Assembly (NCBI GenBank): GCA_020248265.1
Contig: JADCHX010000002.1
Coordinates: 124,001-188,000, forward strand
Source: Rhodocyclaceae bacterium
GTDB taxonomy: Bacteria > Pseudomonadota > Gammaproteobacteria > Burkholderiales > CAIKXV01
Length of the DNA stretch: 64,000 nucleotides
Direction of reading: 5' to 3'
The position numbers and the translations under genes are program-made. The number at the start of each line of letters is the position of its first letter. Position 1 is the stretch's first letter. Below, piece by piece: positions 1 to 8,244 of the stretch. The notes below the pieces were generated by a model. It was not told where the DNA came from. It worked only from the letters and a program-made list of their open reading frames with translations, and searched no databases.

Positions 1-443
1 GCCTCAGCTTCCGCCCACAGCGCCGGCAGCGTGTACAGCCCGGCATGGCATGGCGCCAGGCGATACCCCTCGTCGAGTTCGCACCAGCTGGCGGCAATCC
101 CGTTGCCCAGCGCGGCGGAGAACCGGTCGGTGCGCGATGGCGGGTCGGACAGCAGCGTGCATTCGGCGGCGCCCCCGCGCCGCACCAGTTGGCGATGCAC
201 CCGACCGACTTCCGGCTCGGGCGAGGCCGCCAGCGCGGCGGCGAGATCGTCGCCGATCACCCGGGCGGCGCGAAACGCGATCGCCGCGGGAAACGCCGCG
301 AGCGGATCGCCGCCATCGCGGCCGGGCAGGCGATGGCCCGATGCCCAGTCCGTCAACCGCAGGATGCCGGAGCCGACCGCTGCACGGACCGCGGCCTCGT
401 CGGCCGGGCGCAGGGCAGGATCGTCGGCGATCGGTTCATTCAT
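1..443 (-). CDS. MmgE/PrpD family protein, N-terminal part (cut by window edge)
   Basis: About 147 residues are visible from an ATG preceded by GAGGAG at 6-7 nt, starting MNEPIADDPALRPADEAAV. The frame is open to the window edge. The stretch around residues 125-143 (ELDEGYRLAPCHAGLYTLPA) matches the MmgE/PrpD segment in which an Asp/Glu-Asp pair precedes a His/Ala-rich helix. The family includes 2-methylcitrate dehydratase and cis-aconitate decarboxylase, so a cytoplasmic acid (de)hydratase or isomerase role is inferred. It lies 65 bp downstream of another MmgE/PrpD gene on the same strand and is probably the last visible member of that operon. The C-terminal two-thirds are missing, so the substrate class cannot be judged. 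Confidence 0.72.
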   Translation of the reverse strand, partial: MNEPIADDPALRPADEAAVRAAVGSGILRLTDWASGHRLPGRDGGDPLAAFPAAIAFRAARVIGDDLAAALAASPEPEVGRVHRQLVRRGGAAECTLLSDPPSRTDRFSAALGNGIAASWCELDEGYRLAPCHAGLYTLPALWAEAE

Positions 444-508
444 GGAGGGCTCCTCGGGTGCGCCGGTCTGTGCCGACTGCAGGGTCTTCGATGGGTCGGT
501 CGTCCGGG

Positions 509-1861
509 TCAGTCTGCCACGGCGCACAAGGCGACCAGGTCGCGCACACGGACTTCCTCGATCGACCGGATGGCGGACGACAGCTCGGCCGCGCGCCGGC
601 TGCCCAGCACGCGACCGGCCAGGGACGCGAACTTGGCATCGAGCTTGCGGCCCTGCAGATCGAGGTCGGACAACGGCACGCCGGAATCGTGCTCGGTCGA
701 CACCTCGCCGGTGGCCGTGGCCACGGATACACGGGTGAACATGGTCGGACAACCATCGACCAACTCCACCTCGGTGCGCTCGATCAGCCGGCGCATCGTC
801 GGGTCGGCCAGTTGCAGCGCGCCATAGCTGTCCAGCGCGCCGGTGTCGCCCCCGCACAGCGCGAGCGCAGCGGTGAACCGCAGGCTGAACTTCGCCTCGT
901 GGCTGGATTGCGGCCGCGCGATGTTGCAGGTGCTGTCGTTCACCTTCTCGACCCGGATCACGATGCGTTCGATCGCCTGCGGATCGATCGCATGCTCGGC
1001 GCGCAGACGCGCAGCGCATTCGATCGTGGAATGCGTGCCATAGCAGGCCGCGTGGTACTTGAACAGGTTGTCGCGGATGAACCAGCGGTCCTCGACCAGC
1101 GCGCGCTCGGGGAAGAAGTCGGTGCTCAGCGCAGCCGCGAAGCCCTGCCGGCATTCGAGCACGTCGGGGCGGCTCGACATCCCCTGCCGGGCCAGCAGCG
1201 CGGCACGCACGCCGTCCTCCGCGGCGAGACCTGCGTGGTAGGCCTTGCAGTCGGTGCCGAACATCGCCTTGAGCCCTGATGCACGCGTGCCGGCGATGCC
1301 CAGCGCATGCCCGCAACGGCCGGCATCCAGCCCGAGCAGGCGTGCGCAGGCCATCGCCGCACCGAATGCACCGACGGTGGCGGTCGAGTGGAAACCGCGC
1401 GCATAGTGGTCGGGCTGCACCAGCGACCCGGCACGGCAGGCCAGCTCGTAGCCGGCGACGAACGCGACCAGCAGGTCCTCGCCGGAGGCATCGACCGCTT
1501 CGCCCAGCGCCAGCAGTGCCGGCAGGAACACCGCTGACGGATGGCCGTTGATGTTGAGGTTCACGTCGTCGTAGTCGAGCGCATGCGCGAGCGTGCCGTT
1601 GCACAGCGCAGCCTGCGCCGCGGAGGCGCGCAGCCCGTTGCTCAGCACGGTCGACTGCTGCCGCCCGCCCTCCTCCTCCACCGACCGTGCGAGCAGGCGT
1701 ACCAGCGGCTCGTCGCGCGCGACCAGCATCACGCCCAGGGTATCGAGGATGCATTGCAACGCGAGCGTGCGAACGTCGGCCGGCAGCGAGGCCAGCGTCA
1801 GCGCATGCGCCCGTTCGACCAGCGCCCGGGTGACCGGCTCGGCTCCCATGCCCGGCTTCAT
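509..1861 (-). CDS. MmgE/PrpD family protein
   Basis: A 450-aa protein of full family length. Recognisable segments are CILDTLGVML (about residues 37-46), the hallmark ALDYDDVNLNINGHPS near residue 95, and the glycine-rich GIAGTRASGLKAMFGT followed by the C-terminal swivel domain. No signal peptide is present, so it should be cytoplasmic. Known relatives dehydrate 2-methylcitrate or decarboxylate cis-aconitate; I infer a related dehydration or isomerisation of an organic acid, substrate unknown. Its ATG overlaps the stop of the upstream Bug gene as ATGA, which indicates translational coupling. The order deacetylase-like, Bug, MmgE suggests uptake and processing of one compound. Confidence 0.88.
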   Translation of the reverse strand: MKPGMGAEPVTRALVERAHALTLASLPADVRTLALQCILDTLGVMLVARDEPLVRLLARSVEEEGGRQQSTVLSNGLRASAAQAALCNGTLAHALDYDDVNLNINGHPSAVFLPALLALGEAVDASGEDLLVAFVAGYELACRAGSLVQPDHYARGFHSTATVGAFGAAMACARLLGLDAGRCGHALGIAGTRASGLKAMFGTDCKAYHAGLAAEDGVRAALLARQGMSSRPDVLECRQGFAAALSTDFFPERALVEDRWFIRDNLFKYHAACYGTHSTIECAARLRAEHAIDPQAIERIVIRVEKVNDSTCNIARPQSSHEAKFSLRFTAALALCGGDTGALDSYGALQLADPTMRRLIERTEVELVDGCPTMFTRVSVATATGEVSTEHDSGVPLSDLDLQGRKLDAKFASLAGRVLGSRRAAELSSAIRSIEEVRVRDLVALCAVAD

Positions 1862-2841
1862 TCGACCTTCGCCCCGGATTCCTTCACCACCCGCGCCCAG
1901 CGTGCGATGTCCGCCTTCAGCACCGCGGCGAACTCGGCCGGCCGGCTGGCGACCACGTCGGCACCCAGGCCGGCGAACCTCTCGCGAGCGTCCGGACGTT
2001 CCAGGAAACGCGCGATCGCACCCTGCAGCGCATCGACGATCGGCACCGGCGTGCGCGCAGGCGCGAACACGCCGAACCAGCCGACCGCCTCGTAGCCCGG
2101 CACGCCGGCCTCGGCGACCGTCGGCACGTCGGGCAGGCTGGCCACCCGCTTTGGCGAGGTGATGGCCAGCGCGCGCAGGCGGCCGCCCTTCACATGCGGG
2201 AAGGCGGCGATCAAGTCGCCGAAGGTGACCTGCACCTGCCCCGAGATCAGGTCCGGGAACACAGCGCCCGTGCCCTTGTACGGCACGTGGGTCATCTTCA
2301 CGCCGGCCATCAGCTGGAACAGTTCGCCGGCCAGGTGGGGCATGCCGCCGGAGCCCGAGGACGCCATGTTGATGCGCGACGGATCGGACTTGAGCAGCGC
2401 GATGAACTCGCGCACCGACTTCGCCGGCAGGCCGTTGGTGACCACCATCAGGTACGGCGTGGAAGCGACCAGCGTCACCGGCGCGAAGTCGCGCACCGGG
2501 TCGTAGGGAATGTCCTTGTACAGCGCCGGGTTGATCGCATGCGAACCGGTGCCACCGGTAATCAGCGTGTAGCCGTCCGGCAGCGCGCGCGCGGCCATCT
2601 GCGTGCCGATGATGCCGCCGCTGCCCGGGCGGTTGTCCACCACCACCGGCTGGCCGAGGCCCTCGGCGATCGCCTGTGCCGCGATGCGCCCGGTGATGTC
2701 GGTGCCGCCACCGGGCGTGAAGGCGACGATCATCCGGATCGTACGGCGTGGATAGTCGGGCGCGGCGGCCGCCACCGCCGTCGGCAGGCAGGCGGCCGCA
2801 AGGGCCAGTCCCTTGAGAAACCGGGGCCGGCCTGCGGTCAC
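1858..2841 (-). CDS. Bug/TctC-family periplasmic substrate-binding protein
   Basis: 327 aa from a GTG that overlaps the preceding stop as GTGA. The frame stays open far upstream, but a start there would lie inside the deacetylase-like gene, whereas this GTG gives the normal family length. The N-terminus (VTAGRPRFLKGLALAAACLP) is a short Sec-type signal peptide. Mature-protein hallmarks are FTPGGGTDITGR, VVVDNRPGSGG, LPDGYTL and THVPYKGTG. Such proteins bind carboxylates for tripartite tricarboxylate transporters, but no TctA or TctB gene is adjacent. Coupling to an MmgE/PrpD gene downstream suggests a carboxylate ligand, which is inference. Confidence 0.9.
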   Translation of the reverse strand: MTAGRPRFLKGLALAAACLPTAVAAAAPDYPRRTIRMIVAFTPGGGTDITGRIAAQAIAEGLGQPVVVDNRPGSGGIIGTQMAARALPDGYTLITGGTGSHAINPALYKDIPYDPVRDFAPVTLVASTPYLMVVTNGLPAKSVREFIALLKSDPSRINMASSGSGGMPHLAGELFQLMAGVKMTHVPYKGTGAVFPDLISGQVQVTFGDLIAAFPHVKGGRLRALAITSPKRVASLPDVPTVAEAGVPGYEAVGWFGVFAPARTPVPIVDALQGAIARFLERPDARERFAGLGADVVASRPAEFAAVLKADIARWARVVKESGAKVE

Positions 2842-3731
2842 AGCTTCACTCCGGTCTTCAGGTAGGCCTCGACGATCTCGGTGCCGGTAGCCTTCCACAC
2901 CCCGGCATGGCTGCAGATGTACTCCAGCGCGCGCTGCAGGCCGCCGATGCGGTGCGGCACGCCGATGACGAACGGATGCAGGCAGATCGCCATCACCCGC
3001 GCCGAATGCTCCGCCTCGCGGTAGAGCACGTCGAACTGGTGCTTGATCATCAGTTCGAACTCCTCGATCGACCGGTCGCGGTAGTAGAGCTGCGGCGAGT
3101 CGTTGATCTCGTAGGAGTACGGCAGGTAGACCAGTTCGCGGTTGCCGACGTTCATCCGGTACGGCTGGTCGTCGTTGACCCAGTCGGACACGTAAAGGCA
3201 GCCCTCGTCGGCGAGCAGGTCGAGCGTGTTCCACGTCTCGGCGAGGCCCGAGCCGAGCCATCCGACCGGCTTCTTCCCGGTGGCCTGCCGGATACGTTCG
3301 AGCGCATCGCGGATCACCGTGCGCTCGGCCTCGCGGTCGAGGCCGGTCAGGCGCTGGCTGTTGGTCTTGTTGTGCCCCATGAACTCCCAGCCGAGCTTCA
3401 CCGCGTCTTCGACGATCTGCGGATGCCGGTCGCAGACGTCGCTGTTGATGGTGGCGGTGGCGCGGATGCCCATCTTCTCGAGCACCTCCATGATGCGGAA
3501 GATGCCGACGCGGTTGCCGTAGTCGCGCTGGCCCCAGGCGCGCACAGTCGGCGCATCGGCTGCGTTGCCGCTCGCCTTCTCCCAGGGGTGTCCCGGCAGG
3601 GGGCGGGTGAGCGGGAAGAACTCGATGTTCGGCACCACCCACAGCGCAAGCCGGGCCCCGTTGGGCCAGTGCCAGGGCGCGCGCCGGTTGATCGGGGAGT
3701 ACTCGAACGGGCCGTAGTCGCTGGGTTCCAT
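2838..3731 (-). CDS. polysaccharide deacetylase-family (NodB/PuuE-like) protein
   Basis: 297 aa from the ATG that has GAGAGG 6 nt upstream; another ATG two codons earlier (at 3737) would abut that ribosome site. The sequence follows the PuuE-type branch of the NodB barrel: LALWVVPNIEFFPL near the N-terminus, then a block with NSDVCDRHP and GHNKTNS, and a late HPFVIGVPHR. The classical TFDD motif is absent (NIEFF instead), so action on a cyclic amide or small amidated acid is at least as likely as chitin-type deacetylation. There is no signal peptide, so it is cytoplasmic. It overlaps the Bug gene by 4 bp and heads the Bug-MmgE-MmgE series. Confidence 0.78.
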   Translation of the reverse strand: MEPSDYGPFEYSPINRRAPWHWPNGARLALWVVPNIEFFPLTRPLPGHPWEKASGNAADAPTVRAWGQRDYGNRVGIFRIMEVLEKMGIRATATINSDVCDRHPQIVEDAVKLGWEFMGHNKTNSQRLTGLDREAERTVIRDALERIRQATGKKPVGWLGSGLAETWNTLDLLADEGCLYVSDWVNDDQPYRMNVGNRELVYLPYSYEINDSPQLYYRDRSIEEFELMIKHQFDVLYREAEHSARVMAICLHPFVIGVPHRIGGLQRALEYICSHAGVWKATGTEIVEAYLKTGVKL

Positions 3732-3922
3732 GTCCATCCTCTCGGAGTGCGTTACGCGTGGAAGTCTTGCACAACGGATGCGCGCAGTAAAATGCATTGA
3801 CGGCCAGCCATTGATGCGCAGACGGCATCGACCGAGCAGGAGGGCGGTGCGGCCTTCGGGGCCATCCCGGTGCCGCTCCCGCCCCATCCGACCAGCCGGT
3901 CCTTCCCGCCGTGCAAGCCGGG

Positions 3923-5308
3923 TCAGCCCCTGGCAGCAAGTTCCAGCCGGCGGCAGTCGTCCAGCGACTCGAGCGCCATCAACTGCTCCAGGAGGCGACC
4001 GGCCGAGGGGAAGCCGCCAGCCATGCGCAGGAACTTGCCGGCCATCTCGTCGTCGGACAGCGGCGAGGCCGGGGTACCGCGGAAGTCGTCCGCGTAGCGC
4101 TCGAAGCGCTGCCCATCCTTCAGCACCACGCGCACCCGGCTGGCCCAGGCCGACCGCCCGGGCATCTCGTCGGCGAACGGCTCTAGCACGATGCGCAGCG
4201 CGGCCGCGCGGATGCGTGGATCATCGACACGCGCCATCGAGAACACGGAAGGGTCGGTAGGGTCGTCGTAGAGCGCGAGCGCCGCGCAGAACGGCACGCT
4301 GTACTGCGCGCCGGCCAGGTCGACCGGCGCGGCATTCGCGTGGTGCGACAGCACCTTGGGCCCGGCCTCGATCGCCAGCGCGGCGACGGCATCGCCGTCG
4401 AAACCGGCCTCGGCGCGCAGCTCGAGCAGCGACTGCACCGGCGTATGGGCGGTCACATGGCAGCCGTAGCGCTTGAAGCAGATGGTGAGCGTCTCGTGTT
4501 CGCTACCCAGCCCGCGCACCAGGCGGGAGGCATCGCCGTCGCGGCAGTAGGCCTCGAGGAAGCCGAAGCGCCCCTCGAGCACGGTGTCGGGCCCTTCGTA
4601 GCCCTCGGCCGCCAGGCGCGCGGCGAGCACGCCAGCCTCGGCCGCACGGCCCATGTGCAGGCGCTTGACCATCGCCCCGTTGCCGGCCTTCGCGAACGCC
4701 AGCAGCCCACCGCCGAGTGACCCGGCAATGCCCAGGGCGTTGCAGGTCCGGTCGGCATCCAGGCCCAGCAGGTGGCAGGCGACCACCGCCGCGCCGTACG
4801 GGCCGGTCAGCCCGGGAGCGTGGAAGCCGAGCGTCTCGCTGGAATGGCGCGACGCGACCCCGATCCGGAACATCACCTCGCAGCCGGCGACGAAGGCCAC
4901 CAGCAGGCTGCGCCCATCGGCTCCGAGTTCCTCGCCGATGGCGAGGGCAGCCGGCCACAGCGTCGCACCGGGATGCACCCCGGCGCCCGGCTTGCGCAGG
5001 CTGTCCAGCTCGAACGCGTGCGCGAGTACGCCATTGGCCAGCGCCGCATGGGCGCTGCTCGCACGCACGTCCGTGCCGATGACCCGGCAAGGCGCCCCGC
5101 CCGCACCACCCTGCTGGCGCGCAAACCCGGCCGCGATCCGGCCCCATGGCAGCCCGGCGCCGAACAGGCTGGCGCCGACGGTGTCCACGATGCACTGGCG
5201 CGCGCGCGCGACCACGGCAGACGGCAGTGCATCGGCGCCCAGGCCGGCCGCGTAGCCGGCCAGCACGCGCGCCGCAGTCTGCCCGCCTGCCACCGGCTCG
5301 AAGCTCAA
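3923..5308 (-). CDS. MmgE/PrpD family protein
   Basis: 461 aa. The start overlaps the stop of the upstream MmgE/PrpD gene by 4 bp (ATGA). Family signatures are QCIVDTVGASLFG, a diverged hallmark HAFELDSLRKPGAGVHPGA (the usual DY/FDD is replaced by ELDS), the GIAGSLGGGL loop and KRLHMGRAAEAGV. The altered Asp pair implies that chemistry or substrate differs from its neighbours. It is soluble, with no leader peptide. A 190-bp gap without a gene follows before the deacetylase-like gene, so that downstream unit may have its own promoter. Confidence 0.87.
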   Translation of the reverse strand: MSFEPVAGGQTAARVLAGYAAGLGADALPSAVVARARQCIVDTVGASLFGAGLPWGRIAAGFARQQGGAGGAPCRVIGTDVRASSAHAALANGVLAHAFELDSLRKPGAGVHPGATLWPAALAIGEELGADGRSLLVAFVAGCEVMFRIGVASRHSSETLGFHAPGLTGPYGAAVVACHLLGLDADRTCNALGIAGSLGGGLLAFAKAGNGAMVKRLHMGRAAEAGVLAARLAAEGYEGPDTVLEGRFGFLEAYCRDGDASRLVRGLGSEHETLTICFKRYGCHVTAHTPVQSLLELRAEAGFDGDAVAALAIEAGPKVLSHHANAAPVDLAGAQYSVPFCAALALYDDPTDPSVFSMARVDDPRIRAAALRIVLEPFADEMPGRSAWASRVRVVLKDGQRFERYADDFRGTPASPLSDDEMAGKFLRMAGGFPSAGRLLEQLMALESLDDCRRLELAARG

Positions 5309-6702
5309 CGGACGAGCAGTTCGCCGAGGGTGGAGGCGTCGGCCAGCGTGTCGAGCCCGAGGATCGCATCGCGCAGGGCCTCGACCTTGCGTGGCGGCAG
5401 CGCCTTGGACGCCAGCTTGCCGAACTTCTCGACCACGTCGGCATCCGAGGCGAAGCGGTACTCGCTGCCGCGTGCCGACTCGACCCGGCGTTCGAATCGC
5501 GTGCCGTCCTTCAGCCAGAGTTCGACCCTGACCTCGTGCCGGTACTTGGCGCCCTTGGCGGTGATCACGTCGTCATGCTGCACGGCGACCTTCTGCGCGA
5601 TGCGCATACGCTCCGCGTCTGCCACCTTGTCGTCGGTGAACTGGTCGACGAAGCAGTCGCCCTCCAGCAGCCAGGTCGCCACGCAGTACGGCAGGTTGAG
5701 CTGGGCCGAGGTCAGTCCCTGCGGCACGTACTTCCAGCCGACATGGTCCATGGTGACCTGCGAACCGTGGACCAGGATGCGGTCGACATCCTCCGCGCCG
5801 AACGGTCGCTCGACCTGCATGTCGCGGATCGCATCCAGTGTCGTGTGGTTGCTGCCGACGCAGGAATAGAACTTCAGCGCGACGCCCATGGTCTGCCAGG
5901 TCGAACCGAACCCGGCGGTGAGCTCCGACAGCTTGAAGCGGTCGGTCGAGCGCGAGAAGGTCGTGCAGTAGCCGCCGTACTCGCTTTCGAGCACGTTGAC
6001 GATGCCGGTCAGCCCCTCGCGCGCGAACAGCGCGCCGTACAGCCCGCTCTGCGACGAACGACCGGCATGCACCCGCTTGACCATCGCCCCGTACTGCGCC
6101 GCCATCAGGCCGGCGGCCTGGGTACCGGCGATGCCCAGCGCATGCACGGTGCGATCGGCATCGAGGCCAAGGCCCCGCGCGGCGCCTGCCGCGGCAGAGA
6201 ACACGCCGAGCGTGGCGCCGGAATGCCAGCCCTGTGCGATGTGCTCTGGCCCCATGCACAGGCCGACGCGCGGCCCGATCTCGTAGCCGGCCACCGCCGC
6301 CGCCAGGAACTCTCGCCCGGTCATGCCCGGGCGCATCTGGGCGACGGCGATCAGGGCCGGCAGCACGACGGCCCCGACATGCAGGACGCCGGCACGGTGC
6401 ACGTCGTCCAGTTCGAAGCCCTGCACCTGCGTGCCGTTGACCAGCGCCGCATGCGGCGCCGACAGGCGCTGGTCGGTGCCCCAGACCGGGCAGGTGCGGG
6501 TGGCGTCGACCGCCGAAAGCGTGCGCTGCAGGATGCGGCTCCACTCGAGGTCGGCGCCGTACAGCGCGCAGCCGAGCGAATCGAGCATCAGCAGCTTGAT
6601 CCGCGCCAGCACCTCGGGCGGCACGTCCTCGTAACGCAACCCGGAGACGAACTCCGCGATGCCCCGGGTATAGCGGTTGTCGCCGCCCGCTTCATGTGAC
6701 AT
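5305..6702 (-). CDS. MmgE/PrpD family protein
   Basis: 465 aa, first of two overlapping MmgE/PrpD genes. Visible signatures are MLDSLGCALYGADLEWS near residue 40, QGFELDDVHRAGVLHVGA (hallmark ELDD followed by His), GIAGTQAAGLMAAQYG and KRVHAGRSSQSG, then the swivel domain with a charged C-terminal part. It starts 3 nt after the stop of the TcuA-like flavoprotein, so the dehydrogenase and the two putative dehydratases are co-expressed. This is consistent with oxidation of a tricarboxylate-like acid followed by hydration or isomerisation, a pathway inferred from gene order only. Confidence 0.88.
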   Translation of the reverse strand: MSHEAGGDNRYTRGIAEFVSGLRYEDVPPEVLARIKLLMLDSLGCALYGADLEWSRILQRTLSAVDATRTCPVWGTDQRLSAPHAALVNGTQVQGFELDDVHRAGVLHVGAVVLPALIAVAQMRPGMTGREFLAAAVAGYEIGPRVGLCMGPEHIAQGWHSGATLGVFSAAAGAARGLGLDADRTVHALGIAGTQAAGLMAAQYGAMVKRVHAGRSSQSGLYGALFAREGLTGIVNVLESEYGGYCTTFSRSTDRFKLSELTAGFGSTWQTMGVALKFYSCVGSNHTTLDAIRDMQVERPFGAEDVDRILVHGSQVTMDHVGWKYVPQGLTSAQLNLPYCVATWLLEGDCFVDQFTDDKVADAERMRIAQKVAVQHDDVITAKGAKYRHEVRVELWLKDGTRFERRVESARGSEYRFASDADVVEKFGKLASKALPPRKVEALRDAILGLDTLADASTLGELLVR

Positions 6703-6705
6703 CGA

Positions 6706-8220
6706 TCAGGCTCCTGCCTTGCCGGTGGCGGCAAGGCCGGCACCACGGCCGGCGATTCGGCCGAACACCGCGCCAGACACCAGGCCGGTGCCACTCGGGT
6801 AGTTGAAGTAGAACAGCCCGCCGACCATCTCGCCGCAGGCATACAGCCCGGGGATCGGCTGCAGGTGCGAGTCGACCACCTGCCCGGTTTCGTGGCGGAT
6901 GCGCACGCCGCCGAAGGTGAAGGTGATGCCGCAGGTGGTGGAGTAGGCCTCGTAGGGCGGCGCGTCGAGCGCCTGCGCCCAGTTCGACTTCGCCGGTTCG
7001 ATGCCGGTCGTGCCCTTGCCGTCCTTGACCGTGTGGTCGAACTTGACGTCCTTGTTCACCGCCGCGTTGTAGGCATGCACGGTCTTCAGGAACTGTTCGC
7101 CGTCGACGCCCTCGAGCTGAGCGGCCAGGCCCTCCAGCGTGTCGGAGGAGACCTTGGTCACGAACTTGATCCGGTACTCGGAACGCAGCAGGTGCTTCAC
7201 CTTCGAGTCGAACACCTGCCAGGCGAACTGTCCCTGCTGCTTCAGCACCTCGCCGCCGTACTTGGCATAGGTGAACGAATGGAAGTCCCAGCCCTCGTCG
7301 ACGAAGCGCTTGCCATCGGAGTTGATCAGCAGGCCGAAGATGTAGCTGTGCTTCTGGAACTGGTCGCCGACGTTGACGTCGCCGAACTCGGGCGCGTAGC
7401 GGTCCCAGCCGGTCGCATGGCAGCCCGACCAGTTGCCGTAGGGGGCGGCGCCGATGTCCAGCGCCATCTTCAGGCCGTCGCCGACGTTGAAACGCGAGCC
7501 GCGCACCTTGGCCAGTTCCCAGCCCGGCCCGAGGTACTTCGTGCGCCACTCGGGGTTCGCCTCGAAGCCGCCGCAGCCGAGCACCACCGACTTCGCGCCG
7601 AATTCGACCACCTCGCCGTTGCGCCGAGCACGCACGCCGGACACCTTCACGCCGTCGTAGATCAGCGACAGCGCGCGCGTCTCGTACAGGACCTCGATGC
7701 CGGCCTTGGCGACCGCGGCATCGAGATAGCGCACCAGACCAGCGCCACCACCGGACACTTCGATCGGCAGGCGTCCGAAGAACTTGCGCTTGCCGTTCAC
7801 CATGCCCGACTGACGGCCGAAGTTCGGCACGAAGCGCGCTCCCTTGCCGCGCAGCCAGGCCATCACGTCCAGGCTCTGCGTGACCAGCGTCTCCGACAAC
7901 TCGGGATCGGTGCGGAACTGTGTCAGCCGGAACAGGTCGTCGAAGTACTCTTCCTTCGTGTTCGTGCCGAAGTCGCTGTTGGCGACTTCCTCGTCGGTGA
8001 GGTCGGTGACCCGCTTCAGGTCGTCCACCGTTTCGTAGGCGAAGCGCATCACGCCACCGGCGAACCGGCTGTTGCCGCCGGACTCGTCCTCGGACGCTGC
8101 CTCGAGCACGATCACGCTGGCACCCTGGTCCTTGGCCGAGAGCGCAGCGCACAGCGCCGCATTGCCCTTGCCGATCACGACCACGTCGTATTGCGTCGAA
8201 CCCACGATGCTCTCCTTCAC
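6706..8220 (-). CDS. FAD-dependent tricarballylate dehydrogenase-like flavoprotein
   Basis: 504 aa, FAD_binding_2/fumarate-reductase flavoprotein fold. The N-terminal dinucleotide loop is VVVIGKGNAALCAALSAK (residues 13-30), the GxGNAALCAA form typical of TcuA. ESGGNSRFAGG follows as the isoalloxazine contact, and the C-terminal FAD segment has LYACGEMVGGLFYFNYPSG with a conserved glycine pair. The TcuA family oxidises tricarballylate to cis-aconitate; substrate identity here is inferred from similarity and from the adjoining MmgE/PrpD genes. No TcuB-type electron-transfer partner is seen. It lies 24 bp downstream of the LysR gene and may share its transcript. Confidence 0.82.
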   Translation of the reverse strand: MKESIVGSTQYDVVVIGKGNAALCAALSAKDQGASVIVLEAASEDESGGNSRFAGGVMRFAYETVDDLKRVTDLTDEEVANSDFGTNTKEEYFDDLFRLTQFRTDPELSETLVTQSLDVMAWLRGKGARFVPNFGRQSGMVNGKRKFFGRLPIEVSGGGAGLVRYLDAAVAKAGIEVLYETRALSLIYDGVKVSGVRARRNGEVVEFGAKSVVLGCGGFEANPEWRTKYLGPGWELAKVRGSRFNVGDGLKMALDIGAAPYGNWSGCHATGWDRYAPEFGDVNVGDQFQKHSYIFGLLINSDGKRFVDEGWDFHSFTYAKYGGEVLKQQGQFAWQVFDSKVKHLLRSEYRIKFVTKVSSDTLEGLAAQLEGVDGEQFLKTVHAYNAAVNKDVKFDHTVKDGKGTTGIEPAKSNWAQALDAPPYEAYSTTCGITFTFGGVRIRHETGQVVDSHLQPIPGLYACGEMVGGLFYFNYPSGTGLVSGAVFGRIAGRGAGLAATGKAGA

Positions 8221-8244
8221 TGGTTGTCTTAGGTCTGTTTCATG

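Noticed and set aside
2842-3939. N-terminal extension of the first Bug protein to 693 residues
   Set aside because: The extension is an out-of-frame shadow of the deacetylase-like gene; the GTG in the GTGA overlap gives the normal leader and length.
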